In this document: positions 38,801-45,888 of the stretch, piece after piece
How the letters are laid out: every line of letters starts with the position of its first letter
Numbering within the stretch: the stretch's first letter is position 1
Source: Microcoleus vaginatus WJT46-NPBG5
GTDB lineage: Bacteria > Cyanobacteriota > Cyanobacteriia > Cyanobacteriales > Oscillatoriaceae
NCBI GenBank assembly: GCA_019359355.1
Contig: JAHHHM010000016.1
Span: 62,001 to 126,000 of the forward strand
Length of the DNA stretch: 64,000 nt
Direction: 5' to 3'
Notes under the pieces: model-generated
What the model was told of the DNA's origin: nothing
Seen by the model: only the letters and a program-made list of their open reading frames with translations
Databases searched by the model: none
Program-made: the position numbers and the translations under genes

Positions 38801-39492
38801 ACTGCTTTACCAAATACCCAGGTTATTGTGCCGTCGGAATGTTGGAAACGATACTCTGATTTAAAGGGCAAGTTCTCTTTTGCACAGTGATACCATTCTG
38901 CAAAGACGCGCGCACGATCATCAGGATGGATGGCTTTTACCCAACCGGCTCCTTTTGCTTCTTGAACCGTCAAGCCGGCAATCTCACACCATCGTTCGTT
39001 GACATACAAACACTCTCCCTGAGCATCCGTGTGAAATATCCCCACCGGCGCAATTTCTGCAAGGCTTTGATGGTGCTGTTCGCTCTCTTGCAGTGCCTTC
39101 TGCATCTGCTTGCGCTCGGTGATGTCATGAGCAACGGCATAAACCAAGCCGTCTGCTGTGTGCTGAATCAATTTCCATTCCAACCACTTGTACGAGCCAT
39201 CTTTGCACAGGTAACGATTGGCAAAGGCGACTGTGTGAACTCCGGCTTTGAGCTTTTGAATTTCGGCAAGGCTTGCTTGCCGGTCTTCGGGGTGAATGAA
39301 CTCGATAACCGGGGTGGCGAACAGTTCTGGCTGCGTGAAGCCTAGGGTTTTTTCCCATGTCGGATTCAGGTGCTTGAAATAGCCGTCTGGGCCGGCAACA
39401 CAGAGCAAATCCTGGTAAACATGGAAAAACTCATCTATTTCTGCCCACTTATAGCTACTCACACCATTTATTTCGGCAATATTCACGAGCAT
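32830..39492 (-). CDS. Giant cytoplasmic sensor histidine kinase with about 12 PAS and 2 GAF domains
   Basis: 2220 residues with no membrane helix. I count twelve PAS/PAC units by their closing signatures (DITERK, DISERK, DVSERK, DITDRQ, DITPAK, DISDRK, NITERK, DVTDRK). Two GAF domains follow: one starts FRADVDTALTQSDGLPVLLQ, the second SDIRNSLDVNTILGTVVGEI and ends LWTDAEVELLQAVMDQLAIA. The second resembles GAFs of phytochrome-like proteins but lacks a Cys-His bilin-attachment pair in the expected helix. Then a coiled coil and kinase core with [28 protein letters not shown] and [10 protein letters not shown]. The first PAS unit is closely related to the first of the neighbouring kinase (both contain [15 protein letters not shown]). 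No receiver or partner regulator is nearby. Signals are unknown; PAS/GAF domains may sense redox state, light or small ligands. Confidence 0.94.
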   Translation of the reverse strand: MLVNIAEINGVSSYKWAEIDEFFHVYQDLLCVAGPDGYFKHLNPTWEKTLGFTQPELFATPVIEFIHPEDRQASLAEIQKLKAGVHTVAFANRYLCKDGSYKWLEWKLIQHTADGLVYAVAHDITERKQMQKALQESEQHHQSLAEIAPVGIFHTDAQGECLYVNERWCEIAGLTVQEAKGAGWVKAIHPDDRARVFAEWYHCAKENLPFKSEYRFQHSDGTITWVFGKAVAQKTLTGEVAGYVGSISDITERKRTEQALQESEARLQAIIDNSPTVIFVKDTQGRYILVNQQYENLFHIHREQIKGKTDFDLFPQEMAEAFCANDQTVIEAETPLQWEEIVPQDDGLHTYISSKFPLYDAAGVPYATCGIATDITERKRTEQEQFRLANHIQLLLDSTGEGIYGIDLQGCCTFINKAAAQMLGYQPDELMGKNMHQLIHHSRRDGSFYASGECPIFCAFDKGMSCHIDSEVFWRRDKTAFAVEYSSYPIIEEENIKGAVVTFVDITERKQAEEALQIKTLHAISLQERLQYLLNAGPAVIYSCKADGDFDMTFISENVGAQMGYEAKEFLEDSTFWARHIHPEDAAGVFAKLSQLFERGDDSYEYRFLHKDGTYRWMQDRIKLVRDKAGNVLEFIGCWQDISERKQTELALQKSIKQLAQFKWGLDQSAIVAIADCQGTITYVNNKFCEISKYSRQELLGQNHRVINSGYHPAAFFKQLWATISAGNVWQGEIKNRAKDGSYYWVDTTIVPLLNNAGKPEQYLSIRYDVSERKQVEAALKQANETLEVRVEERTAELRLVIEQLENEMAERQQAELLLQQAKEELEKSYSLLQGVIEGTPDPIFVKDLHGRYVLVNSATARAMGTTCEEIIGKDDNEFVPPELLIKIKETDNRIMRTGVSETLEEIVQAPDRKRTYLSTKSVYRDKEGNVMGLMGIARDITDRQNTEAALRESESRLNSILNSMKDLVWSVSATTFDLLFMNPAVEKLYGCRRAEFFENRNLWLEVIHPEDRDRALENNQKVMQEGISEIEYRIIRADGQVRWVHSRAWMIYDESGAPLRMDGLNSDITERKQAEKTQARLTAILEATPDFVGTSDAQGNVLYVNGAGRKMLGIGEDEDISSLQIMEFCGKSAAEIIMAEGVSAAIKDGVWSGETALQYRNSTEIPVSQVIMAHKGENGVLEFISTIARDITPAKQAEEAIRQSEARLAEAQKVAHVGSWQFDLANGEITWSEELFRVWGMEPSQPVPTYEELLQKIHPDDREIFASAVGQAITEGVPYEFDHRFFRLDGSIAYMFTKGQPVLNSEGQVIKLLGAGLDISDRKQTEEALRQSEELYRALARNFPNGSVALFDSDLRYMLADGSELGAIGLSKELMEGKTLWEVFPPETCEFVEPMYRAALAGSTTVSEMPQGDSTYLLQILPVTNQQGEIFAGMTLVQNITERKLAEEALQQREVQLRQIVENMPVMMNALDAGGITAVWNRESERVTGYSAQEIVGNPKALELMYPDPTYCASILTLWAELGNNYRNWECEITAKDGSVKTIAWSNISDEFPIPGWASWGIGVDVTDRKRAQEALAEKARLAAFRADVDTALTQSDGLPVLLQRCTEAIVQHLDAAFARIWTLNNKENVLELQASAGMYTHLDGSHSRVPVGQFKIGLIAQECQPHLTNSAQNDPRVADQDWAKREGLIAFAGYPLIIDGQVLGVMAMFTRNPLTDSTLKALEFAADEIALGVKRKQAEEALRQSEARFRQLAGREALLNRLSSDIRNSLDVNTILGTVVGEIHNLLQIDRCIFTWYRPSADQAAWEVVKEAKNPAVPSFLGRHPVSANSITQKFIRLEMLRAEDLAAATDPQERELYTTGGYTAILTLPVQTPSGEIGVLSCCHHSGSRLWTDAEVELLQAVMDQLAIALSQAELYTQAQNSAKIAQEKAQQLEQTLHELKRTQAQLIQTEKMSSLGQMVAGVAHEINNPVNFIHGNLSHLNEYTADLINLINLYGECYPQPKPEVQDLLAELDLEFMSEDLPKVLSSMKMGTERIRNIVLSLRNFSRLDEAEMKEVNIHEGLDNTLLILQSRLKAKSDQPEIQIIKEYGELPLVDCFAGQLNQVFMNLLANAIDALETMPSPRTITLRTGVVPSPFGLGNRAVICIADNGTGMSEEVRQRLFDPFFTTKPVGKGTGLGLSISYQIVVEKHGGTLTCSSEPSKGTEFSIEIPIHQLP
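32851..33715 (-). repeat. Kinase-core repeat, copy B
   Basis: Partner of 28076-28925. The DNA identity is higher than between the neighbouring PAS regions, pointing to recent duplication or gene conversion of this segment. Confidence 0.85.
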
Positions 39493-40186
39493 CGCTTGGC
39501 CTCAGTTTTTGATTGGGATTTGTCTGCTAATTCTTAATGCTTCCGAGCAATTTGTGCCCATCTATAGAAAATGATTTTCTCTAAAATGAATCTGACAACA
39601 TTTTTAAAAGTTATCTAAAAACCATTAAAATTGTGTTCTGAAAGGCATTTTTTTGCCTTTTCGGCCCGTGCATTTGGCTCAGAATTTTTGAAAAACCCTA
39701 ATCCAGATCCCAAGCGTAAGTGAATGGCTCTACAGCTTATTCTTTGTGCCACCCCTTAAGTTTCCACCTCATCCTTCACTCAAAAGATCCCTGTGCTGCC
39801 CTATTTTTCCCTGATCATCAAAAAAACTATCACACAGATTTTATTTTTTATTTTTTGAGGATGCTCCCCCAGAGATGGCCCAACTTGAATGGCCAAGTTA
39901 CTTAATAGATCTCTTGCAAATTAACGAGGATTGAAAACTTGAACACTCTATATTTTGCCAACTCCTGGATCAATAGAGATATTGTGTTCGCTTTCATTGG
40001 GTAAAAATGGCTGTGGGAAAGCTATTTGGGGTCTAATATGCCAGAGGTCGAATGCTTCAGACAAATGACTTGGCTGTAACTTGCCTGATATATAATAAAA
40101 ATTATTGCTTGGTTTTATTGTAAGCGTAAATAGCTTAGAGGTAATTGACAGCCGCTGAGTCCAATCGTTAGATTTTTGGAGCCATA
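39493..40186. other. Intergenic region, 694 bases
   Basis: Divergent spacer between the giant kinase and the small gene at 40187. AT-rich with several T-runs; a 61-codon frame at 39720-39905 has no ribosome binding site and looks non-coding. TATAATAAAA at ~40090 could be part of a -10 region for the following gene. No other structure seen. Confidence 0.45.
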
Positions 40187-40468
40187 ATGGGAACTTTATT
40201 TGACCAACCAGAACGTGACTATCGTCGTGTGACAGATTCAGAACTTGATGCTTTTCTTTTCGCTGCCATTCAACTTGCGAAGAAGCACCGCATCAATGTC
40301 GCAGAGGTAATTAAAGCAAAAGAAGTGCTTGAACTTGAACGGAGGAATGATCTCTATGTTAATAATGGTGATAGCTTTAATGAACAGATGAGTGGTATTG
40401 GCGGGATATTGCAAGAGATGGTATCTGCTATTGAAGACTTAAGGCACGAATTAAACAGCAAGGACTAA
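40187..40468 (+). CDS. Small conserved-looking protein of unknown function
   Basis: 93 residues: MGTLFDQPERDYRRVTDSEL, a helix with DAFLFAAIQLAKKHRINVAE, then VIKAKEVLELERRNDLYVNN and a C-terminal coiled-coil helix ending AIEDLRHELNSKD. Soluble and strongly helical. Possibly a DNA- or protein-binding dimer, but I recognise no family. Independent transcription is likely, because the neighbouring yjbQ converges from the other strand. Confidence 0.65.
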   Translation: MGTLFDQPERDYRRVTDSELDAFLFAAIQLAKKHRINVAEVIKAKEVLELERRNDLYVNNGDSFNEQMSGIGGILQEMVSAIEDLRHELNSKD

Positions 40469-40555
40469 ACCCAGTATTCCTCTTCTCTTTAGGTAGTTGT
40501 TATATCGATTGACCGTTTATTTGTGTGCGAGTTATAACCCTCGGAACGAGCAGAT

Positions 40556-40975
40556 TCACTCACCGGCAATGTGAACGACAACTTCTCGAACGTGACTGCG
40601 CTGCCGGTGTTCCCAAATGTAAATTCCCTGCCAAGTTCCCAACATCAGTTTACCTTGAGAAATCGGAATTTGTTCTGATGTTTGTGTCAGCGCAGTGCGG
40701 ATATGAGCTGGCATATCATCTGGCCCTTCAGCATTATGATAATACCGCCGGCTGTCTTCTGGCACCAGTGTTGCTAAGAAGTTTTCCAGATCCCGCAATA
40801 CATCGGGATCGGCATTTTCTTGGATTACCAGGCTGGCAGAGGTATGGCGGAGAAATACTGTGCAAAGTCCAATTTTAACGCTTGACTCGGCAACCACGGC
40901 TTGCACTTTGCTCGTGATTTTACAAAGGGATTTGCCGGCTGTTTGAATTTTTAGCAGTTGTTGATAGTGGGTCAT
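40556..40975 (-). CDS. yjbQ: YjbQ/UPF0047 family protein
   Basis: 139 residues, close to the family's normal length. Signature residues are present: LRHTSASLVIQENADPDV, then YYHNAEGPDDMPAHIRTAL, and GTWQGIYIWEHR near the C-terminus. The conserved His, Glu and Asp cluster is thought to bind metal. Family members can show weak thiamine-phosphate synthase activity, but the physiological role is unsettled. Cytoplasmic. The ATG lies just after a fragment of the dispersed repeat (41022-41046), and the gene converges on the small gene at 40187-40468. Confidence 0.93.
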   Translation of the reverse strand: MTHYQQLLKIQTAGKSLCKITSKVQAVVAESSVKIGLCTVFLRHTSASLVIQENADPDVLRDLENFLATLVPEDSRRYYHNAEGPDDMPAHIRTALTQTSEQIPISQGKLMLGTWQGIYIWEHRQRSHVREVVVHIAGE

Positions 40976-41021
40976 GTGATTTTAGGCTTGGATGGTGGGT
41001 TTTGCCAAAGTGGGTGATTTT

Positions 41022-41046
41022 TTTACCCACAGATAAACACAGATGA
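41022..41046. repeat. Fragment of dispersed repeat (CCCACAGATAAACACAGATG)
   Basis: Same core as the flank of the repeat at 6901-6983 and, in reverse complement, of 53110-53197. It lies in the divergent yjbQ-polA spacer. Confidence 0.6.
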
Positions 41047-41214
41047 TAGTGCCGTCTGTTGTCAGGGATCGTCAGATGGTTGCGTGGCTATGGTTCCGAG
41101 GTTCGGTTTTATGCTGGGTTACACGGTTCTTGTCAAGGTATCACTATTGGGTTCAGGCTGCCACCGGCTTGAGGGTTGATGGTGCCGGTCTAGTGACTCG
41201 CTAAAATAGAGACG

Positions 41215-44148
41215 ATGTCACACTCTACCAGTGGTTTGAACGTGTCGGATAATTCTAGCTCTACCTTTATCCTTGTTGATGGCCACTCGTTGGCCTTTCG
41301 CTCTTACTTTGCGTTTGCCAAAAGTCGGGATGGGGGTTTAAGAACAACCACCGGCATTCCCACCAGTGCCAGTTTTGGCTTTCTCAAGTCCCTGCTAGAG
41401 GTGATGACGGCGCACAATCCACAATCTCTGGTGATCGCGTTTGATCTGGGGTTGCCGACTTTTCGCCACGAAGCCGATGACACTTATAAAGCGGATCGAG
41501 AGGAAACACCTGAAGACTTTATCATTGACCTCAAACATTTACAAGAATTGCTGGCAGCGTTTAATCTCAAGATTGTAACTGCTCCAGGCTATGAGGCGGA
41601 TGATGTTTTAGGAACCTTGGCAACACGTGCAAGTGCTGCCGGTTACACGGTTAAAATTCTTACCGGCGATCAAGATTTATTTCAATTGGTTGATACTTCA
41701 AAAAATATTAGTGTTCTGCGGTTGGGACGCAATAGTTTTGGATATTCTGGCACCGGCAAGGCGGAAGAATATGGCCCTGAGCAGGTTAAGGAAAAATTAG
41801 GCATTCTGCCGGCACAAGTTGTTGATTATAAAGCTTTGTGCGGTGATAAATCTGATAATATTCCCGGAGTTAGAGGCATTGGTGAAAAAACAGCGGTGCA
41901 ACTGCTAAGCACTTACAATTCTCTGGATGATATTTATGCCTCAATTGATCAAATTAAAGGTGCCGTAAAAACGAAGTTAGAAACGAGCAAAAATGAGGCA
42001 TATCATTCTCAAATGATGGCGCAGATTATCACAGATGTGCCAGTAGAAATTGATCTAGAAGATTGCCGACTGAAGGGATTTGATGAATCGCGGCTCATCC
42101 CAATGTTGGAAAAGTTGGAATTTAAGTCATTTTTACCCAGAGTCAAGCAACTACAGCGCCGGTTTGGTGGTGCTGATGAACACGACAGCAAAGAAGCACA
42201 GCAAAAGTTTGAATTTGCTGCAAGTAATGAGGATAACGATCTGTGGTTTTTCACTGCTGCTGATACAGAGAAGGCACGAAAACAGGCAAAAAGTTTGATT
42301 GAACCGCGCATTATTCAAACAGAAGCACAATTAAAAGAATTGGTGCAACTCCTGCAAACTCATACTGATCCAGCTATGCCGGTGGCGTGGGATACGGAAA
42401 CGACGGATCTGGAACCCCGAGATGCGGAATTAGTCGGAATTGGCTGCTGTTGGGGTGCCGGTGCGGAGGATGTGGCTTATCTTCCTATCAGTCATGCTGC
42501 CGGTGGAAATTTAGATAAAACAACGGCTTTAGAAGCGCTGCGTCCGATTTTGGAAAGTGCGAAATATCCCAAGGTGTTGCAGAATGCCAAATTTGACCGG
42601 CTGGTGTTGCGCTGTCAGGGAATTGAACTTGCCGGTGTGGTGTTTGAAACGATGCTGGCGAGTTATTTAATTAATCCAGAAAACAATCACAGCCTGAGTG
42701 AATTGTCGAGCAAATATTTAGGAATTGTCGCGAAAAGTTACGATCAGTTAGTCCCCAAAAATAAAACGATAGCTGATATCGATATTGCAGCCGTCGCTGA
42801 TTATTGTGGGATGGATGTATATACAACGTTTTTACTTGTGCCGAAGCTGCGAGAGGAGTTGGATAAGGCGGCTAAACTGCATAAATTGCTATTAGAGGTG
42901 GAACAGCCTTTGGAGCCGGTTTTGGCACAGATGGAATACACCGGCATCCATATCGATACCGCTTATCTGAAGCAACTTTCGCAACAGATGCAAAAAGATT
43001 TAGAAACCGTTGAGCGACAAGCTTATGAGGCTGCCGGCGAGGAATTCAACATTGGCTCACCAAAACAGGTAGCTCAAATATTATTTGAAAAGCTACAGCT
43101 TGATGTCGGCAAATCTCGTAAAACCAAAACAGGTTACTCAACAGATGCTGCCACATTGGAAAGATTGCAAGGTACTCATCCAGTTGTTGATGCAATTTTG
43201 GAATATCGCACCTTAGATAAGTTGAAATCGACTTATGTTGATTCCTTGCCAAAGCTAGTTCGTGCAGATACACATCGAGTGCATACCGATTTTAATCAAG
43301 CAGTGACAACCACAGGCCGGCTATCTTCTAGTAATCCAAATTTGCAGAATATTCCGATCCGAACAGAATTTTCCCGCCAAATTCGCAAAGCGTTTGTTCC
43401 GGAGTCAGGTTGGTTAATGGTTTCAGCGGATTATTCGCAGATTGAATTGCGAATTTTAGCGCATTTAAGCCAAGAGCCGGTGTTAGTTGAGGCTTACAGG
43501 AATAATCAGGATGTGCATACTGTAACAGCACAACTCTTATTTGATCGAGAAAAAATCACCTCAGATGAACGTCGCATCGCTAAAACGATTAACTTTGGCG
43601 TAATTTACGGCATGGGTTCAACACGATTTGCCCGTTCTATTGGCAAAACTTCCGCAGAAGGAAGGGAATTTATTAATCGATTCAAACAGCGATATTCCAA
43701 AGTTTTTGATTTTTTGCAAAAGGTGCAGAGACAGGCAATTTCACAAAATTATGTAGAAACGATTTTAGGCCGGCGTCGATATGTTAAGTTTGAGAATTCC
43801 AGCTTGAGAGCCAAGTTTGGAACACCTTGGGATGAAATCGATTTGGATGCGATTCAAGCAAATAGCAGAAATGATGCAGATGCTCTGCGTTCCGCTGCAA
43901 ATGCTCCCATTCAAGGTTCTAGCGCGGATATTATCAAGTTGGCAATGGTAAAAATGCATGATGTTTTGCGCGATTATCAATCGCGAATGTTGTTGCAAGT
44001 TCACGACGAATTAGTTTTAGAAGTTCTGCCCGATGAGTGGGAAGAATTGCAACCCAAGATAAAATCTGCGATGGAAAATGCTCTGCCGCTGAGTGTGCCG
44101 CTGCTGGTTGATATTCATGCGGGGCAAAATTGGATGGAAACGAAGTAA
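41215..44148 (+). CDS. polA: DNA polymerase I
   Basis: 977 residues. 5'-3' exonuclease domain ~15-310 (FILVDGHSLAFRS, YEADDVLGTLA, GDQDLFQLV, CGDKSDNIPGVRGIGEKTA). 3'-5' proofreading domain ~375-560 with acidic residues intact: VAWDTETTDL, NAKFDRLVL, YCGMDVYTTF. Polymerase domain with motif A VSADYSQIELRILAHLS, motif B RRIAKTINFGVIYGMG and motif C LLQVHDELVLEV. All three activities are therefore expected; it fills gaps in repair and removes primers. The final seven codons (QNWMETK) and the terminator are included in a tandem duplication, so a second copy of the polA 3' tip sits 646 bases downstream, fused to another gene. Confidence 0.97.
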   Translation: MSHSTSGLNVSDNSSSTFILVDGHSLAFRSYFAFAKSRDGGLRTTTGIPTSASFGFLKSLLEVMTAHNPQSLVIAFDLGLPTFRHEADDTYKADREETPEDFIIDLKHLQELLAAFNLKIVTAPGYEADDVLGTLATRASAAGYTVKILTGDQDLFQLVDTSKNISVLRLGRNSFGYSGTGKAEEYGPEQVKEKLGILPAQVVDYKALCGDKSDNIPGVRGIGEKTAVQLLSTYNSLDDIYASIDQIKGAVKTKLETSKNEAYHSQMMAQIITDVPVEIDLEDCRLKGFDESRLIPMLEKLEFKSFLPRVKQLQRRFGGADEHDSKEAQQKFEFAASNEDNDLWFFTAADTEKARKQAKSLIEPRIIQTEAQLKELVQLLQTHTDPAMPVAWDTETTDLEPRDAELVGIGCCWGAGAEDVAYLPISHAAGGNLDKTTALEALRPILESAKYPKVLQNAKFDRLVLRCQGIELAGVVFETMLASYLINPENNHSLSELSSKYLGIVAKSYDQLVPKNKTIADIDIAAVADYCGMDVYTTFLLVPKLREELDKAAKLHKLLLEVEQPLEPVLAQMEYTGIHIDTAYLKQLSQQMQKDLETVERQAYEAAGEEFNIGSPKQVAQILFEKLQLDVGKSRKTKTGYSTDAATLERLQGTHPVVDAILEYRTLDKLKSTYVDSLPKLVRADTHRVHTDFNQAVTTTGRLSSSNPNLQNIPIRTEFSRQIRKAFVPESGWLMVSADYSQIELRILAHLSQEPVLVEAYRNNQDVHTVTAQLLFDREKITSDERRIAKTINFGVIYGMGSTRFARSIGKTSAEGREFINRFKQRYSKVFDFLQKVQRQAISQNYVETILGRRRYVKFENSSLRAKFGTPWDEIDLDAIQANSRNDADALRSAANAPIQGSSADIIKLAMVKMHDVLRDYQSRMLLQVHDELVLEVLPDEWEELQPKIKSAMENALPLSVPLLVDIHAGQNWMETK

Positions 44149-44175
44149 AGATATCCTCTTTAGCAATTGCACTTT

Positions 44176-44206
44176 AACCCTTAGCTCAACGTTAAGGGTT
44201 TTTTAA
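44176..44206 (+). terminator. polA terminator
   Basis: AACCCTTA and TTAAGGGTT form a stem followed by six T residues. A MITE-like element has inserted just beyond, its target duplication overlapping the T-run. Confidence 0.85.
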
Positions 44207-44207
44207 T

Positions 44208-44422
44208 CCCACATTCCGCACCCTCAAGTGGCCCAATGGATAGGACTACGGAAGCCTGCGGTTTGTAGCACTTAGCTCCTTCACAGATTCTCAGTAATTG
44301 TAAGCTATTGAGACTTGTGGAGAGAGGGGGCCGGGGACTTGAAAAAGCCCGTAACCTTAGCAGAGTAAGGATTTTAAGGATTTTAGGGACTGGGTGTGAC
44401 AGTTATGGGTGCGGAATGTGGG
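44208..44422. mobile_element. MITE-like element, 215 bp, copy 1
   Basis: Perfect 16-bp terminal inverted repeats: CCCACATTCCGCACCC at 44208-44223 and GGGTGCGGAATGTGGG at 44407-44422. They are flanked by a 6-bp direct repeat TTTAAT (44202-44207 and 44423-44428), as expected for a target-site duplication. No transposase is encoded, so it must have been moved in trans by an insertion sequence with matching ends. The interior contains small inverted repeats (for example CCTTA...TAAGG). Confidence 0.85.
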
Positions 44423-44488
44423 TTTAATAATTTGACATAATCTAAGCGCTTAGGTTCTTCTTATAAAAGAACTCTTATAAAAATTTTT

Positions 44489-44794
44489 ATGCCAACCGTT
44501 CTTAAAAAAGATGGCTTTAGCATTCGCATCTACCCTAACGATCACCTGCCATCCCATGTTCACGTCTGTAAGGCTGAAGGAGAAGCTAAAATTCACCTCG
44601 GCAGTGAAACAGAACACCCTTCATTGGTTAAAATCTGGAAAATGAGCGATCAAGATACAGTTAGAGCATTGAAATTGGTTAGTGAACATCAAGTCGAACT
44701 ATTAGAAAAATGGAGAGATATTCATGTACGAGCAGAGGCAGTGAGTGCAGATGCCTCCGAGCCACGCGCTCAAAATTGGATGGAAACGAAGTAA
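44489..44794 (+). CDS. Chimeric DUF4160 protein with DUF2442- and PolA-derived tail
   Basis: 101 residues. Residues 1-79 are a DUF4160 domain (MPTVLKKDGFSIRIYPNDHL, PSHVHVCKAEGEAKIHLG, then a helix to LLEKWRDIH). After a 49-base deletion the frame enters DUF2442-derived sequence (RAEAVSADASEPRAQ), and after the duplication junction it ends with the PolA C-terminus NWMETK. All three parts are in one frame. DUF4160 genes commonly precede DUF2442 genes and the pair has toxin-antitoxin-like organisation; function is not established. The normal C-terminus (GQLESD in copy 2) is lost, so this protein may be altered or inactive. Confidence 0.82.
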   Translation: MPTVLKKDGFSIRIYPNDHLPSHVHVCKAEGEAKIHLGSETEHPSLVKIWKMSDQDTVRALKLVSEHQVELLEKWRDIHVRAEAVSADASEPRAQNWMETK

Positions 44795-44820
44795 AGATTC
44801 CTCTTTAGCAATTGTGCTTT

Positions 44821-44849
44821 AACCCTTAACGTCGAGTTAAGGGTTTTTT
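44821..44849 (+). terminator. Second copy of the polA terminator
   Basis: AACCCTTAAC, loop GTCGA, GTTAAGGGTT: a perfect 10-bp stem followed by six T residues. In this copy it terminates the chimeric DUF4160 gene. Confidence 0.85.
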
Positions 44850-44852
44850 AAT

Positions 44853-45067
44853 CCCACATTCCGCACCCTCAAGTGGCCCAATGGATAGGACTACGGAAGC
44901 CTGCGGTTTGTAGCACTTAGCTCCTTCACAGATTCTCAATAATTGTAAGCTATTGAGACTTGTGGAGAGAGGGGGCCGGGGACTTGAAAAAGCCCGTAAC
45001 CTTAGCAGAGTAAGGATTTTAAGGATTCTAGGGACTGGGTGTGACAGTTATGGGTGCGGAATGTGGG
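44853..45067. mobile_element. MITE-like element, 215 bp, copy 2
   Basis: Same 16-bp inverted ends (44853-44868 and 45052-45067) and TTTAAT flanks as copy 1, with identical length and a few substitutions. It arose through the tandem duplication rather than separate transposition, since its surroundings are duplicated too. Confidence 0.85.
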
Positions 45068-45133
45068 TTTAATAATTTGACATAATCTAAGCGCTTAGGT
45101 TCTTCTTATAAAAGAACTCTTATAAAAATTTTT

Positions 45134-45391
45134 ATGCCAACCGTTCTTAAAAAAGATGGCTTTAGCATTCGCATCTACCCTAACGATCACCTGCCATCCC
45201 ATGTTCACGTCTGTAAGGCTGAAGGAGAAGCTAAAATTCACCTCGGCAGTGAAACAGAGTGCCCTTCATTGGTTAACATCTAGAAAATGAGCGATCAAGA
45301 TGCAGTTAGAGCATTGAAATTAGTTAGTGAACATCAAGCCGAACTATTAGAAAAATGGAGAGATATTCATGGACAACTTGAATCTGACTGA
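45134..45391 (+). pseudogene. DUF4160 gene, copy 2, interrupted by a nonsense codon
   Basis: Same start as copy 1 (MPTVLKKDGFSIRIYPND), but the Trp codon of the KIWKMSD segment has become TAG at 45281-45283. The frame downstream is intact to the natural stop at 45389-45391 (ending KWRDIHGQLESD), overlapping the start of the DUF2442 gene by 23 bases. This shows the original overlapping two-gene arrangement. Re-initiation at ATG 45287 could make only the last ~34 residues. Confidence 0.85.
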
Positions 45392-45797
45392 GGCAACCTT
45401 GAAGACTGAAATTGCTCAAGCAAGAGCAGCGGCAGTAAGCGCAGATGCCTCCGAGCCACGCGCTCAATCGGCTTACTATGATGCGAATTCCGAACGTATC
45501 GTCATTGAACTGCAAAATGGAGCGAGTTTCCTATTTCCGCCAGCGTTGGTTCAAGGGTTGGCAGGAGCCTCTATAGAGGATCTAACACCGGAAGTTACTC
45601 CGTCTGGTGAGGGGCTGCACTGGGAAAAACTGGATGTGGATCTAAGCATCCCGGCTTTAATGGTTGGAATATTTGGAACGAAGGCTTGGATGGCTGAATT
45701 AGGCAGCAGAGGAGGATCTGTGAGTTCGCCGGCAAAAGCAAGAGCCGCTCGTAAAAATGGTCAGCGAGGAGGGCGTCCACGAAAAACTGTTTCATAG
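45369..45797 (+). CDS. DUF2442 domain protein
   Basis: 142 residues. The N-terminus is a helix (MDNLNLTEATLKTEIAQARA), followed by the DUF2442 core: AYYDANSERIVIELQNGASF, LFPPALVQGLAGAS, IEDLTPEVTPSGEGLHWEKL and DVDLSIPALMVGIFGTKAWM. A basic tail (KARAARKNGQRGGRPRK) could touch nucleic acid. DUF2442 is regularly encoded right after DUF4160, often overlapping as here, and the pair is suspected to be toxin-antitoxin-like. Both DUF4160 copies here are damaged, so this protein may be an orphan. If it is the antitoxin, its retention is understandable; this is inference. Confidence 0.88.
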   Translation: MDNLNLTEATLKTEIAQARAAAVSADASEPRAQSAYYDANSERIVIELQNGASFLFPPALVQGLAGASIEDLTPEVTPSGEGLHWEKLDVDLSIPALMVGIFGTKAWMAELGSRGGSVSSPAKARAARKNGQRGGRPRKTVS

Positions 45798-45888
45798 CAA
45801 TAATTGATCTATCGTTTACCTCAAAAAATTAAGTAGCGGGGAGAAGAAAGATGATGGCAATATCAAAAAACCTAGCGACTTTTTAGAT

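Larger units (their letters stand above)
44125..44770 (+). repeat. Tandem duplication, copy 1 (polA tip, MITE, chimeric DUF4160)
   Basis: Runs from CAAAATTGG in polA to the end of a DUF2442-derived piece. Compared with copy 2 it lacks 49 bases near its right end. At the junction to copy 2 (44770/44771) the two parental sequences share only about CAA, consistent with a microhomology-mediated event. Confidence 0.88.
44771..45467 (+). repeat. Tandem duplication, copy 2
   Basis: Repeats the polA tip, terminator, MITE and DUF4160 gene, then continues into the intact DUF2442 gene. Scattered substitutions and small indels separate it from copy 1, so the event is not extremely recent. Confidence 0.88.

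Noticed and set aside
44224-44290. tRNA-Arg-like D arm (GTGGCCCAATGGATAGGA) within the MITE
   Set aside because: Only the D arm resembles a tRNA; anticodon stem and T arm cannot be formed and no acceptor stem exists. At best a degenerate tRNA-derived piece.
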